Source of the DNA: Candidatus Omnitrophica bacterium UBA1562
GTDB lineage: Bacteria > Omnitrophota > Gorgyraeia > Gygaellales > Profunditerraquicolaceae
Length of the DNA: 18,527 bases
Assembly: GCA_002322525.1 (NCBI GenBank)
Contig: DCOU01000099.1
Location: forward strand, 1 to 18,527
Direction: 5' to 3'
Numbering within the stretch: position 1 is the first letter of the stretch; every line of letters starts with the position of its first letter. The position numbers and the translations under genes were made by a program. A model generated the notes under the pieces. That model was not told the origin of the DNA. It saw only the letters and a program-made list of their open reading frames with translations, and ran no database searches. This document shows, piece after piece, positions 1 to 5,329 of this stretch.

Positions 1-29
1 TGCATTGTTAAATTAGTTGTTGATAGTTT
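1..29 (+). repeat. IS630 left terminal inverted repeat (IRL)
   Basis: It pairs with 1176-1204 at about 22 of 29 positions, with mismatches spread at positions 4, 5, 12, 16, 19, 22 and 25. The outermost base may lie just outside the window. Confidence 0.7.
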
Positions 30-71
30 ATAGAGTTCATGGTATTATCTTCTAAAGAAAGGAGATAAGCC

Positions 72-521
72 ATGAGCCGAAAAAGCCACTGTGTTAAATT
101 AAGCGAACACCAACGACAGTACTTGCAAAAGATCGTTGAGTCAGGCAAAGACAAGGCGCGAAAAATCACGCGATGCCGAGTTTTGCTTTTAGCCGATAAG
201 GCTAAAGGAAAAACAGACGAAGAGATATCTGACGCATTAGGTGTATGTTTGACAACCATATTCAATATCAGGCGACGTTATCACAAGGGAGGGGTAGAAC
301 GAGCTATCGAGGAAGCGGCGCGTTCAGGACAACCCCCCAAATTTAATGGTAAATCCATGGCCAAAATCACGGCTATCGCCTGCAGTAAACCACCGGAAGG
401 TCATGCCCGATGGAGTTTGCGTTTATTAGCCGACCAGGTCGTGGAACTGGATATCGTTGAGACCATCTCGTATAATAGCGTGCGGAACATTTTAAAAAAA
501 ACGAACTCAAGCCTCACTTAA
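72..521 (+). CDS. IS630 transposase, N-terminal HTH part (OrfA)
   Basis: This is the DNA-binding half of an IS630 transposase, 149 aa when read without a frameshift. The N-terminal 60 residues match the helix-turn-helix seen in this family (EEISDALGVCLTTIFNIRRRY), followed by a linker rich in basic and proline residues and a second winged-helix-like segment ending RNILKK. ATG at 72 follows a good ribosome-binding site (AAAGGAGA at 57-64). Translation in this frame stops 18 bases after an A8 run. A -1 slip there joins it to the catalytic part, which gives a normal-size protein of about 373 aa. Alone it would bind ends but not catalyse transposition. Function is assigned by family architecture; a disabling indel is the alternative to programmed frameshifting. 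Confidence 0.85.
   Translation: MSRKSHCVKLSEHQRQYLQKIVESGKDKARKITRCRVLLLADKAKGKTDEEISDALGVCLTTIFNIRRRYHKGGVERAIEEAARSGQPPKFNGKSMAKITAIACSKPPEGHARWSLRLLADQVVELDIVETISYNSVRNILKKTNSSLT
494..501 (+). promoter_or_regulatory. A_AAA_AAA slippery site for -1 frameshift
   Basis: Eight A residues fill 494-501. In the OrfA frame they read A AAA AAA, the classic heptamer for tandem -1 slippage. Slipping once gives AAC GAA CTC in the OrfB frame, which restores the conserved family sequence. A homopolymer indel or assembly error could produce the same picture. Confidence 0.6.
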
Positions 522-1192
522 GGAAACAATGGTGCATCGGACAAATAACCTCAGAATTTCTCTGGCACATGGAACAGGTGCTGGATATTTATGAGCAACC
601 ATACGATCCTCGGCGGCCGGTTGTCTGTTTTGACGAGCGGCCGTGCCAGCTGCTGGGAGATGTCCTTATGCCTCTTCCCATGAAGCCGGGACGCGTTGAA
701 CGCCAGGATTACCATTACAAGCGTCATGGAACATGTGTTGTGCTTATGGCGGTTGAACCTTTAGCCGGACACCGCATCGTTAAAGTCACAGAGCGAAAAA
801 CCAAAGAAGATTACGCTGAATTTATGAAAGAGCTGGCGTCATATTATACCGATGCCGATAAGATTGTCTTAGTTCAGGATAATCTTAATACGCATAATCC
901 ATCGTCGTTTTACGAAGTCTTTGACGCGCCTGAGGCCTTTGCGTTGTCTCAACGTTTTGAAATGGCCTATACGCCTAAGAAGGCCAGCTGGCTAAACATG
1001 GCTGAGATTGAATTATCGGCTCTGTCAAAACAATGCCTTGACAGACGCATTGCTCAAAGACGCATCTTAGCCAAGGAGGTTACTGCGTGGGTTGCAAAAC
1101 GCAATCACCTTCAGACAAAAATTACCTGGCATTTTACAAAGAGCAAAGCTCGAGAGAAACTCAATAGAGCATATAAAACCATTAAGAATTAA
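500..1192 (+). CDS. IS630 transposase, C-terminal DDE catalytic part (OrfB)
   Basis: This is the catalytic half of the transposase, entered from OrfA by a -1 frame change at 494-500. Read from 500 it begins NELKPHLRKQWCI and runs without interruption into the DDE domain. The three acidic residues sit in typical settings: D in CFDERPCQLL, D in VLVQDNLNTH, and E in WLNMAEIELSAL. All three are present, so the enzyme looks catalytically competent if the frames are joined. An internal ATG at 569 could start a shorter protein, but that would drop conserved residues and I see no strong ribosome-binding site there. The C-terminus overlaps the right inverted repeat. Confidence 0.85.
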   Translation, partial: NELKPHLRKQWCIGQITSEFLWHMEQVLDIYEQPYDPRRPVVCFDERPCQLLGDVLMPLPMKPGRVERQDYHYKRHGTCVVLMAVEPLAGHRIVKVTERKTKEDYAEFMKELASYYTDADKIVLVQDNLNTHNPSSFYEVFDAPEAFALSQRFEMAYTPKKASWLNMAEIELSALSKQCLDRRIAQRRILAKEVTAWVAKRNHLQTKITWHFTKSKAREKLNRAYKTIKN

Positions 1193-1204
1193 ATTAACAG
1201 CGCA
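1176..1204 (-). repeat. IS630 right terminal inverted repeat (IRR)
   Basis: This is the reverse-complement partner of 1-29. It overlaps the last codons of the transposase and ends next to C-TA at 1205-1207, the expected TA target. Confidence 0.7.
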
Positions 1205-1231
1205 CTAGTCACGGATTACGAGTTACTAAAT

Positions 1232-1558
1232 TTATTTTATTTTCCTGTAGAAGCAACTCCGATTGCCTGTATGGCAGGCAACGCCTACTTGCCGCACTTT
1301 TATAAGAAGTGCGTCCATATCGCAATCGTAGAAAATAGATTTTACAAATTGGTAATTTCCTGAGGTTTTTCCTTTAATCCAATACTCTAATCTTTTCCGC
1401 GACCAAAAACAGGTCTTGCCTAATTTTAAGGTTCTCCTCAATGAAATTGCATTCATAAAGCCGAGCATTAAAACCTCAGCCGTCCTATAATCCTGTATTA
1501 TCGCCGGGATAAGGCCTAAGGCGTCAAATTTTAAATCCTTAATATTGAATTTTTTCAC
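1232..1558 (-). CDS. hisI: phosphoribosyl-AMP cyclohydrolase
   Basis: This enzyme opens the purine ring of phosphoribosyl-AMP, a cytoplasmic step of histidine synthesis. The protein is a stand-alone cyclohydrolase of about 108 aa with no HisE pyrophosphohydrolase domain. The signature GLIPAIIQDYRTAEVLMLGFMN is followed by KGKTSG, the metal-binding DCDMDAL segment and the zinc-binding CHTGNRSC ending, so all expected ligands are present. I prefer the GTG at 1556-1558: it is preceded by AGAAGG six bases upstream and gives an N-terminus (MKKFNIKDLKF) like other HisI proteins. An in-frame ATG at 1580-1582 would add eight residues but has only a weak ribosome-binding site. It is the last gene of the minus-strand his series. 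Its translation start lies in one arm of a 14-bp inverted repeat, so translation could depend on RNA structure. Confidence 0.93.
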   Translation of the reverse strand: MKKFNIKDLKFDALGLIPAIIQDYRTAEVLMLGFMNAISLRRTLKLGKTCFWSRKRLEYWIKGKTSGNYQFVKSIFYDCDMDALLIKVRQVGVACHTGNRSCFYRKIK

Positions 1559-1658
1559 CCCGCACCTTCTCTTTATTCTCATTCTTCTACTATGTTTTTC
1601 CTTCTCCCGTCTCTTCTTGCAAAAGATAAAAACTGAATATTTAAAGAAGGTGCGGGGT
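1557..1658 (-). repeat. 14-bp inverted repeat spanning the hisF-hisI junction
   Basis: ACCCCGCACCTTCT at 1557-1570 is the exact reverse complement of 1645-1658, with 74 bases between. One arm starts directly after the hisF stop codon. The other covers the AGAAGG ribosome-binding site and first base of the preferred hisI GTG start. In the mRNA the stem would hide that site. Confidence 0.65.
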
Positions 1659-2474
1659 TCATAATCGAATTGCTACTCCTTTTTCTGCCAAGTATTCTTT
1701 TACTTCTCTAACTGTATATTCCTGATAATGAAAGATTGAAGCTGCCAGACACGCATCAGCTCCGGCTTTAGTTAAAACGTCATAAAAATGCCCTAATTTT
1801 CCCGCACCGCCCGAAGCAATAACCGGAATATTTACTGCTTCAACAATAGCCTTTGTTAAGGGCAAATCATAACCATCTTTTGTACCATCATAATCCATAC
1901 TTGTCAAAAGAATTTCACCGGCACCTAAATCTGCTACTTTCTTTGCCCACTCTAACGCATCTAAATCTGTAGGAGTTCTGCCTCCATTAATATAAACCTG
2001 CCATTTTTTAGTTCGTAGTTCGTAGTTCGTAGTTCGTAGTTTTTCACTATGAACTATGAACTCTGAACTATCAACTAATTTGGCGTCTATAGCCACTACA
2101 ATACACTGACTGCCAAATTTTCCCGAAGCGTCCTTGATTAAATCAGGAAACTTTACGGCTGTCGTATTTATGGATACCTTGTCTGCGCCTGCATTTAATA
2201 GGTCCCTTATATCACCAAGGTCTCTGATTCCTCCGCCTACAGTAAATGGCATAAATATATTTTTTGCTATCTCTTCGACCAAGTTAATTAGAGTCTTTCT
2301 ATTTTCAAAACTGGCAGTAATATCTAAAAATACAAGTTCGTCAGCTTGCTGGCGGCCGTAAATCCTGGCTACTTCTACTGGATCACCCGCGTCTCTTAGG
2401 CCTAAGAATTTTACCCCTTTTACTACGCGGTCTTCTTTAATATCTAAACAGGGGATAATGCGTTTAGTTAACAT
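1659..2474 (-). CDS. hisF: imidazole glycerol phosphate synthase, cyclase subunit
   Basis: HisF is a TIM-barrel enzyme that uses ammonia delivered by HisH to convert PRFAR to imidazole glycerol phosphate and AICAR. The N-terminus RIIPCLDIKEDRVVKG carries catalytic Asp11; the second acid, Asp130, is in VVAIDAK. The phosphate-binding glycines (VGGGIRD, IASGGAG) and the TSMDYDGTKDGYD loop are intact. At 271 aa it is about 20 residues longer than the usual 250. The excess is residues 133-156, encoded by a 69-bp quasi-palindrome of 7-bp units lodged in frame after the catalytic Asp strand, where other HisF proteins have a short stretch before the W-V-Y-GGR segment. ATG at 2474 lacks a clear Shine-Dalgarno and lies within a tandem-repeat spacer. 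Its partner hisH lies two genes upstream in the same transcript direction. Confidence 0.96.
   Translation of the reverse strand: MLTKRIIPCLDIKEDRVVKGVKFLGLRDAGDPVEVARIYGRQQADELVFLDITASFENRKTLINLVEEIAKNIFMPFTVGGGIRDLGDIRDLLNAGADKVSINTTAVKFPDLIKDASGKFGSQCIVVAIDAKLVDSSEFIVHSEKLRTTNYELRTKKWQVYINGGRTPTDLDALEWAKKVADLGAGEILLTSMDYDGTKDGYDLPLTKAIVEAVNIPVIASGGAGKLGHFYDVLTKAGADACLAASIFHYQEYTVREVKEYLAEKGVAIRL
2009..2077. repeat. In-frame quasi-palindrome of 7-bp units inside hisF
   Basis: The left arm (2009-2040) is four and a half copies of TAGTTCG. The right arm (2046-2077) is the inverted form, ACTATGA-type units four and a half times, with a 5-base loop. The 32-base arms differ at about 6 positions. 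The 69-bp length is 23 codons, so the hisF frame is kept. Confidence 0.85.
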
Positions 2475-2478
2475 TGTC

Positions 2479-2545
2479 CGTTTAGTACGTTTAGTACGTT
2501 TAGTCCGTTAACGAGCATAACGGGCATAACGAAACTAACGAACAA
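2479..2545. repeat. 9-bp tandem repeat array between hisF and the lipoprotein gene
   Basis: CGTTTAGTA-type units occupy 2479-2505 (three copies), followed by a CGTTAACG centre and then AACGAGCAT / AACGGGCAT / AACGAAACT / AACGAAC units with the same 9-bp period. The right-hand units partly resemble the reverse complement of the left unit. A further CGTTTAGT lies at 2461-2468 inside the first codons of hisF. Confidence 0.75.
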
Positions 2546-2552
2546 AACAAAA

Positions 2553-3005
2553 CTATTTGATTTTCTTATATAAATATTTTTTAAGCAAATCCCAGGTTCT
2601 CTTACCAACTTTCCCATCTGCCTTTAAATTATTCTCTTTTTGAAACGCTTTTATTGCATCCCGGGTTTGTTTACCTTTTCGGCCATCGATAACACCAGTA
2701 TAATAACCGGCCTTTTGCAAAGCAATCTGAACCTGTTTTACGCTGGGACGTGATTTTACCTCTCCAATTACCTTCTTTTTGCTTACCACTTTTGTTAATT
2801 CTGTTTTCTGTTCCGGAGCTTTAGCTAAATTTTCTCGCAAACTACTGATCTCTTCGTCTTTGGCCTGAATTTGCGCTTCCAATACTGATATTTGATTTTT
2901 TAATCCCTGGACCTCTAATTCTTTTTGTTTGCGAGCAGTGGCACATCCCGATAGAGAAATCAGGAAAACAAACAAAATGAGAAATGCAATCGCCTTCCTT
3001 GACAT
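2553..3005 (-). CDS. lipoprotein with coiled coil and peptidoglycan-binding domain
   Basis: This 150-aa protein has a lipoprotein signal peptide: basic MSRK, a hydrophobic run, then lipobox LSGC with the lipidated Cys at 21. Ala follows the Cys, which by the Gram-negative +2 rule favours the outer membrane. Residues 26-62 form a short heptad-like coiled coil, a charged linker follows, and residues 88-142 are a PG_binding_1 domain (VKQVQIALQKAGYYTG...DGKVGKRTWDLLKKY). The likely role is tethering the envelope to peptidoglycan or anchoring a partner; no catalytic domain is visible. ATG at 3005 has a very strong ribosome-binding site (AAAGGAGGAG five bases or so upstream). It interrupts the his genes between hisA and hisF with no obvious metabolic link, and I cannot name an orthologue. 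Confidence 0.85.
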   Translation of the reverse strand: MSRKAIAFLILFVFLISLSGCATARKQKELEVQGLKNQISVLEAQIQAKDEEISSLRENLAKAPEQKTELTKVVSKKKVIGEVKSRPSVKQVQIALQKAGYYTGVIDGRKGKQTRDAIKAFQKENNLKADGKVGKRTWDLLKKYLYKKIK

Positions 3006-3053
3006 ATACTCCTCCTTTCTTTTAAGATACAGCCCTTCACGAAATTAGTCTCA

Positions 3054-3080
3054 AGGGCTTCACGAATTTTGTGAAGCCCT
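3054..3080. repeat. 10-bp perfect hairpin downstream of the hisA relic
   Basis: AGGGCTTCAC and GTGAAGCCCT flank a 7-base loop. A third related arm (CCCTTCACGAAAT) lies at 3034-3046. On the minus strand the hairpin follows the relic hisA stop by two bases, a terminator-like place, but no U-tract follows, so a terminator call is weak. Confidence 0.6.
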
Positions 3081-3082
3081 AT

Positions 3083-3188
3083 TTAAGATAATTTTAAGGC
3101 TTCGGCTAAAGTAAACCCCGTTAGAAAGGACATGTCCCGTTAGAAAAATCCTTTCTAACGGGGTAAACCTGCTTTCGTACAGGGTTTT
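3083..3188 (-). pseudogene. relic duplicate of the hisA 3' end, split by a hairpin element
   Basis: Bases 3083-3115 match the last 33 bases of hisA (3217-3249) at 28 of 33 positions. If the hairpin core 3116-3163 and one TAAA are removed, the minus strand reads KTLYESRFTLAEALKLS then stop, against KAIYEGRFTLTEALRLS then stop in hisA, 12 of 17 residues identical. Differences are mostly conservative, so this looks like the end of a diverged hisA rather than a recent copy. It may be the scar of a gene replacement or of partial tandem duplication. It has no start and cannot be a working gene. Confidence 0.75.
3112..3167. mobile_element. TAAA-flanked hairpin element, copy 1
   Basis: The core 3116-3163 (48 bp) has perfect 15-bp inverted arms, CCCCGTTAGAAAGGA and its complement, and an internal extra CCCGTTAGAAA. 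TAAA directly repeats on both sides (3112-3115, 3164-3167). Deleting core plus one TAAA rebuilds the hisA-like reading frame of the relic, which supports true insertion with a 4-bp target duplication. Confidence 0.8.
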
Positions 3189-3216
3189 CATCAACGGACT
3201 GCTTACATAAAAAACT

Positions 3217-3936
3217 TTAAGATAATCTTAAGGCTTCAGTTAGTGTAAAACGACCTTCGTATATAGCCTTACCTATTATTACGCCTTCCAGCCCTTTCTT
3301 TTCTAATAATTTAAGCCTGCGTATATCGCTCAAAGACGAAATACCGCCTGAAGCAATAACGTTTAAACCCGTTTCTTTTAGTAAGTTCTTTACGCCTTTT
3401 ATATTCGGGCCTTTCAGCGTTCCGTCCTTTAATACATCGGTATAAATCACTTTTTTAAATCCTATGTTTTTTAGGCTATGGGCAAACTTTAATATATCTG
3501 TATTTCTATAACTGCTTTGCCAGCCTTTTGTTAGTACGCGGCCGGCTTTGGTATCTATGCTCACGATAATTTTATCTTTAAATTTTTTGAAGGCTTTTTT
3601 TAGGAAATCCCTGTCTTGCGCTGCCTTTGTCCCGAGGATAATACGCCGAATACCAAAATCCAATAATGTTTCTATCATTCCTATATTTCTTATTCCTCCA
3701 CCAAATTGTATAGGTACATCCACGGCTTTTGCAATCTGTTTAGCCAAAGCTAAATTTTTGGGATTGCCGCTAAACGCGCCGTCCAAGTCAACTACATGTA
3801 TTAGTTTTGCGCCCTGTTTTACCCAGTGCTTTGCAGTCTTCACAGGGTCACGTGAATATATCTTCTTATCCAGCCTCCCCTGGACAAACCTTACGACACA
3901 ACCGTCTTTTATATCTATAGCTGGAATAATTAACAT
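3217..3936 (-). CDS. hisA: ProFAR isomerase (phosphoribosylformimino-AICAR isomerase)
   Basis: HisA is a TIM-barrel isomerase that converts ProFAR to PRFAR, the substrate of HisF/HisH. The 239-aa length is normal. Catalytic Asp8 lies in LIIPAIDIKDG and the second Asp at 128 in VSIDTKAG. The paired phosphate-binding motifs are FGGGIRN (78-84) and IASGGIS (194-200), and the conserved VDLDGAFSG and TDVLKDGTLKGPN segments are present. ATG at 3936 has no good Shine-Dalgarno and lies just beyond a REP-like palindrome cluster that separates it from hisH. The final residues (RFTLTEALRLS) are echoed by the relic downstream. No truncation or missing active-site residue is visible. Confidence 0.96.
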   Translation of the reverse strand: MLIIPAIDIKDGCVVRFVQGRLDKKIYSRDPVKTAKHWVKQGAKLIHVVDLDGAFSGNPKNLALAKQIAKAVDVPIQFGGGIRNIGMIETLLDFGIRRIILGTKAAQDRDFLKKAFKKFKDKIIVSIDTKAGRVLTKGWQSSYRNTDILKFAHSLKNIGFKKVIYTDVLKDGTLKGPNIKGVKNLLKETGLNVIASGGISSLSDIRRLKLLEKKGLEGVIIGKAIYEGRFTLTEALRLS

Positions 3937-3944
3937 TTTTTATG

Positions 3945-4023
3945 TTTAGGGACAGTCCCCTTAGCATAGAAGGGTCTGTCCCCGAAGGGGACTGACCCTA
4001 AAACATGGCGGGGACAGTCCCTA
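3945..4023. repeat. REP-like palindrome cluster between hisH and hisA
   Basis: Two self-complementary GGGACAGTCCC motifs (near 3949-3959 and 4011-4021) flank a larger palindrome at 3971-3998, GGGTCtGTCCCCgaaGGGGACtGACCC. The right motif touches the hisH stop codon (TAG at 4021-4023 on the minus strand). The central 28 bases are identical to 18339-18366. The style resembles REP sequences mobilised in trans by REP-associated tyrosine transposases; no such transposase is in the window. Confidence 0.8.
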
Positions 4024-4629
4024 TAAACTTACAAAATTTCTTAATATCTTAAGTCCTACTTCTTGGCTTTTTTCCGGATGAAACTGTACGCCGTATATAT
4101 TATCTTGCCAGAGAACAGATGTAAAATCAATACCGTAATCAGTGGTGGCAGCAACAATACGTTCATCTGAAGGCTTTGGATAATAAGAGTGACAAAAATA
4201 TACGTAAGAATTATCAGTTATGTCTTTTAATAAAGGGCAGGCGCTATTTTTTAGTTTCAATTGATTCCAGCCCATATGCGGCACCTTAAGATTATCTTTA
4301 TTTTCAAATTTCTTGACTATCCCTTTTAGTACGCCAAAGCCTTTTGCTACTCTGGCTTCTTCGCTTTCTTCAAATAAAAGCTGCATACCTAAACAGATTC
4401 CTAAAAATATTTTCTTAGCCTTTATGTGTTCGGTTAATGCCGAAATTAAATTCTGTCTTTTTAACTCTTGTATAGCATCATCAAAAGCTCCCACCCCTGG
4501 CAAAACTGCTTTGTCACAAGTTTTGATGTCAACAGGCTTATTAGTCACTATAGTCTTTGCACCCATAGACTCAAGCGCCTTTTGCACACTATGAATATTA
4601 CCCATACCGTAGTCAATTATGGCAATCAT
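4021..4629 (-). CDS. hisH: imidazole glycerol phosphate synthase, glutaminase subunit
   Basis: HisH is the class I glutamine amidotransferase that supplies ammonia to HisF. The triad is present: nucleophile Cys79 in FLGICLGMQLLF, His184 and Glu186 in VQFHPEKSQ. The N-terminus IAIIDYGMGNIHSV and the oxyanion-strand LPGVGAFD are typical, as is PHMGWNQL ahead of the YFCHSYY segment. The length of 202 aa is normal. ATG at 4629 lacks a clear ribosome-binding site; the 39-bp spacer from hisB is filled with ACTAG repeats. The gene ends within a REP-like palindrome, so an mRNA hairpin would start at its stop codon. Confidence 0.96.
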   Translation of the reverse strand: MIAIIDYGMGNIHSVQKALESMGAKTIVTNKPVDIKTCDKAVLPGVGAFDDAIQELKRQNLISALTEHIKAKKIFLGICLGMQLLFEESEEARVAKGFGVLKGIVKKFENKDNLKVPHMGWNQLKLKNSACPLLKDITDNSYVYFCHSYYPKPSDERIVAATTDYGIDFTSVLWQDNIYGVQFHPEKSQEVGLKILRNFVSL

Positions 4630-4635
4630 TCTATT

Positions 4636-4672
4636 TAATAACTAGTAAACTAGCAAGTAACTAGTAATTTAG
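4636..4672. repeat. ACTAGTAA iterated repeat in the hisB-hisH spacer
   Basis: The motif ACTAGTAA / ACTAGCAA / ACTAGTAA occurs three times in the 39-bp spacer, with a terminal TTTAGT overlapping the hisB stop codon region. ACTAGT is itself a palindrome, so either strand can fold. Confidence 0.6.
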
Positions 4673-5283
4673 TCAATAATACCCTTCGTAGAAGGTATAC
4701 CTTTTCTACGCGGGTCGATTTGAGTGGCTTGATCTAAGGCTATGCCTAAAGCCTTAAAGACAGGCTCTAAAGTTGTATGTAAATCGTGGCTCGGCAAAGA
4801 TACTTTAATATTTAAATTCATTCCTAAGTTTTTCGCAAAGGCATCAAAGAAATGAGTTGCATCGCCTAACCCGTACCCTTCTTCACCCCCGCTAGCGATC
4901 ATACTCCCTGACTCCTTGCCTTCTAGGTTACAAAATTTTAGGAACCCTCTGCCGCTTATATCTACAACCACATTAGCCACAGTATCTTCCATCGGCACTG
5001 AAGCAGAACCAAATCTTCTGATACCCTTTTTATCTCCTAATGCTTTTTTGAAAGCCTCGCCTAATACAATCCCAATATCTTCATTGGTGTGGTGGATATC
5101 TATTTTTAGATCTCCTTTTGCCATAATATCCAAGTCGAATAATCCATGAAAAGCAAATAATTCTAACATATGATCCAGAATACCGATGCCGGTATTTATC
5201 TTTGCTTTACCTTCACCGTCAACATTTAATTTTACTGTAATATCAGTTTCTTTTGTTTTTCTTTTTATTATTACTTTTCTCAC
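4669..5283 (-). CDS. hisB: imidazoleglycerol-phosphate dehydratase, atypical C-terminal half
   Basis: HisB dehydrates imidazole glycerol phosphate to imidazole acetol phosphate. Family hallmarks are clear in the N-terminal half: GILDHMLELFAFHG (H38, H46), GDLKIDIHHTNEDIG (metal motif HHxxE at 64-68), ALGDKKGIRRFGSA and PMED. The end IPSTKGIID is also typical. The second half is unusual: where the family has LHI the protein reads LNI (N158), and the second HHxxE motif reads HTTLE (169-173), so two usual metal-binding histidines are replaced. Residues 118-140 are also atypical and glycine-rich. It has no phosphatase domain. The start is GTG at 5281-5283, preceded by GGGAGA four or five bases upstream. 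Either metal binding is altered or other residues compensate; operon position still argues for a HisB role. Confidence 0.88.
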   Translation of the reverse strand: MRKVIIKRKTKETDITVKLNVDGEGKAKINTGIGILDHMLELFAFHGLFDLDIMAKGDLKIDIHHTNEDIGIVLGEAFKKALGDKKGIRRFGSASVPMEDTVANVVVDISGRGFLKFCNLEGKESGSMIASGGEEGYGLGDATHFFDAFAKNLGMNLNIKVSLPSHDLHTTLEPVFKALGIALDQATQIDPRRKGIPSTKGIID

Positions 5284-5285
5284 TT

Positions 5286-5326
5286 TTCTCCCTACCTAAT
5301 CCCTACCTCATACATACTACCTACTT
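5286..5326. repeat. CCCTACCT iterated repeat in the hisD-hisB spacer
   Basis: The 46-bp spacer contains CCCTACCTAAT, CCCTACCTCAT and ACTACCTAC in tandem, a roughly 11-bp irregular period. On the coding strand this reads as GTAGGTA/GGTAGGGA, and the last copy supplies the hisB ribosome-binding site GGGAGA. Confidence 0.55.
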
Positions 5327-5329
5327 TAT

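Larger units (their letters stand above)
1..1205 (+). mobile_element. IS630-family insertion sequence, essentially complete
   Basis: The element holds a two-frame DDE transposase (72-1192) between imperfect terminal inverted repeats. Positions 1-29 match the reverse complement of 1176-1204 at about 22 of 29 positions, sharing TGC..TGTTAA.TTA. The right tip is followed by TA at 1206-1207, the dinucleotide that IS630/Tc1-type elements target and duplicate. The left TA and perhaps one terminal base lie outside the window, so the duplication cannot be confirmed. The insertion lies 26 bp beyond the hisI stop codon and does not break a recognisable gene. Family assignment rests on the HTH plus DDE protein architecture and the TA target. 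Confidence 0.85.

Noticed and set aside
1262..1282. TTGCCTG...CAGGCAA palindrome at the hisI 3' end
   Set aside because: It encodes the conserved CHTGNRSC region of HisI, so it is explained by coding constraint.
2009..2545. Repeat arrays as a CRISPR locus
   Set aside because: Units are 7-9 bp with no unique spacers of CRISPR size and no cas genes nearby.
3054..3080. Hairpin as a Rho-independent terminator
   Set aside because: The stem is good, but no U-rich tract follows on either strand, so it is listed only as a hairpin.
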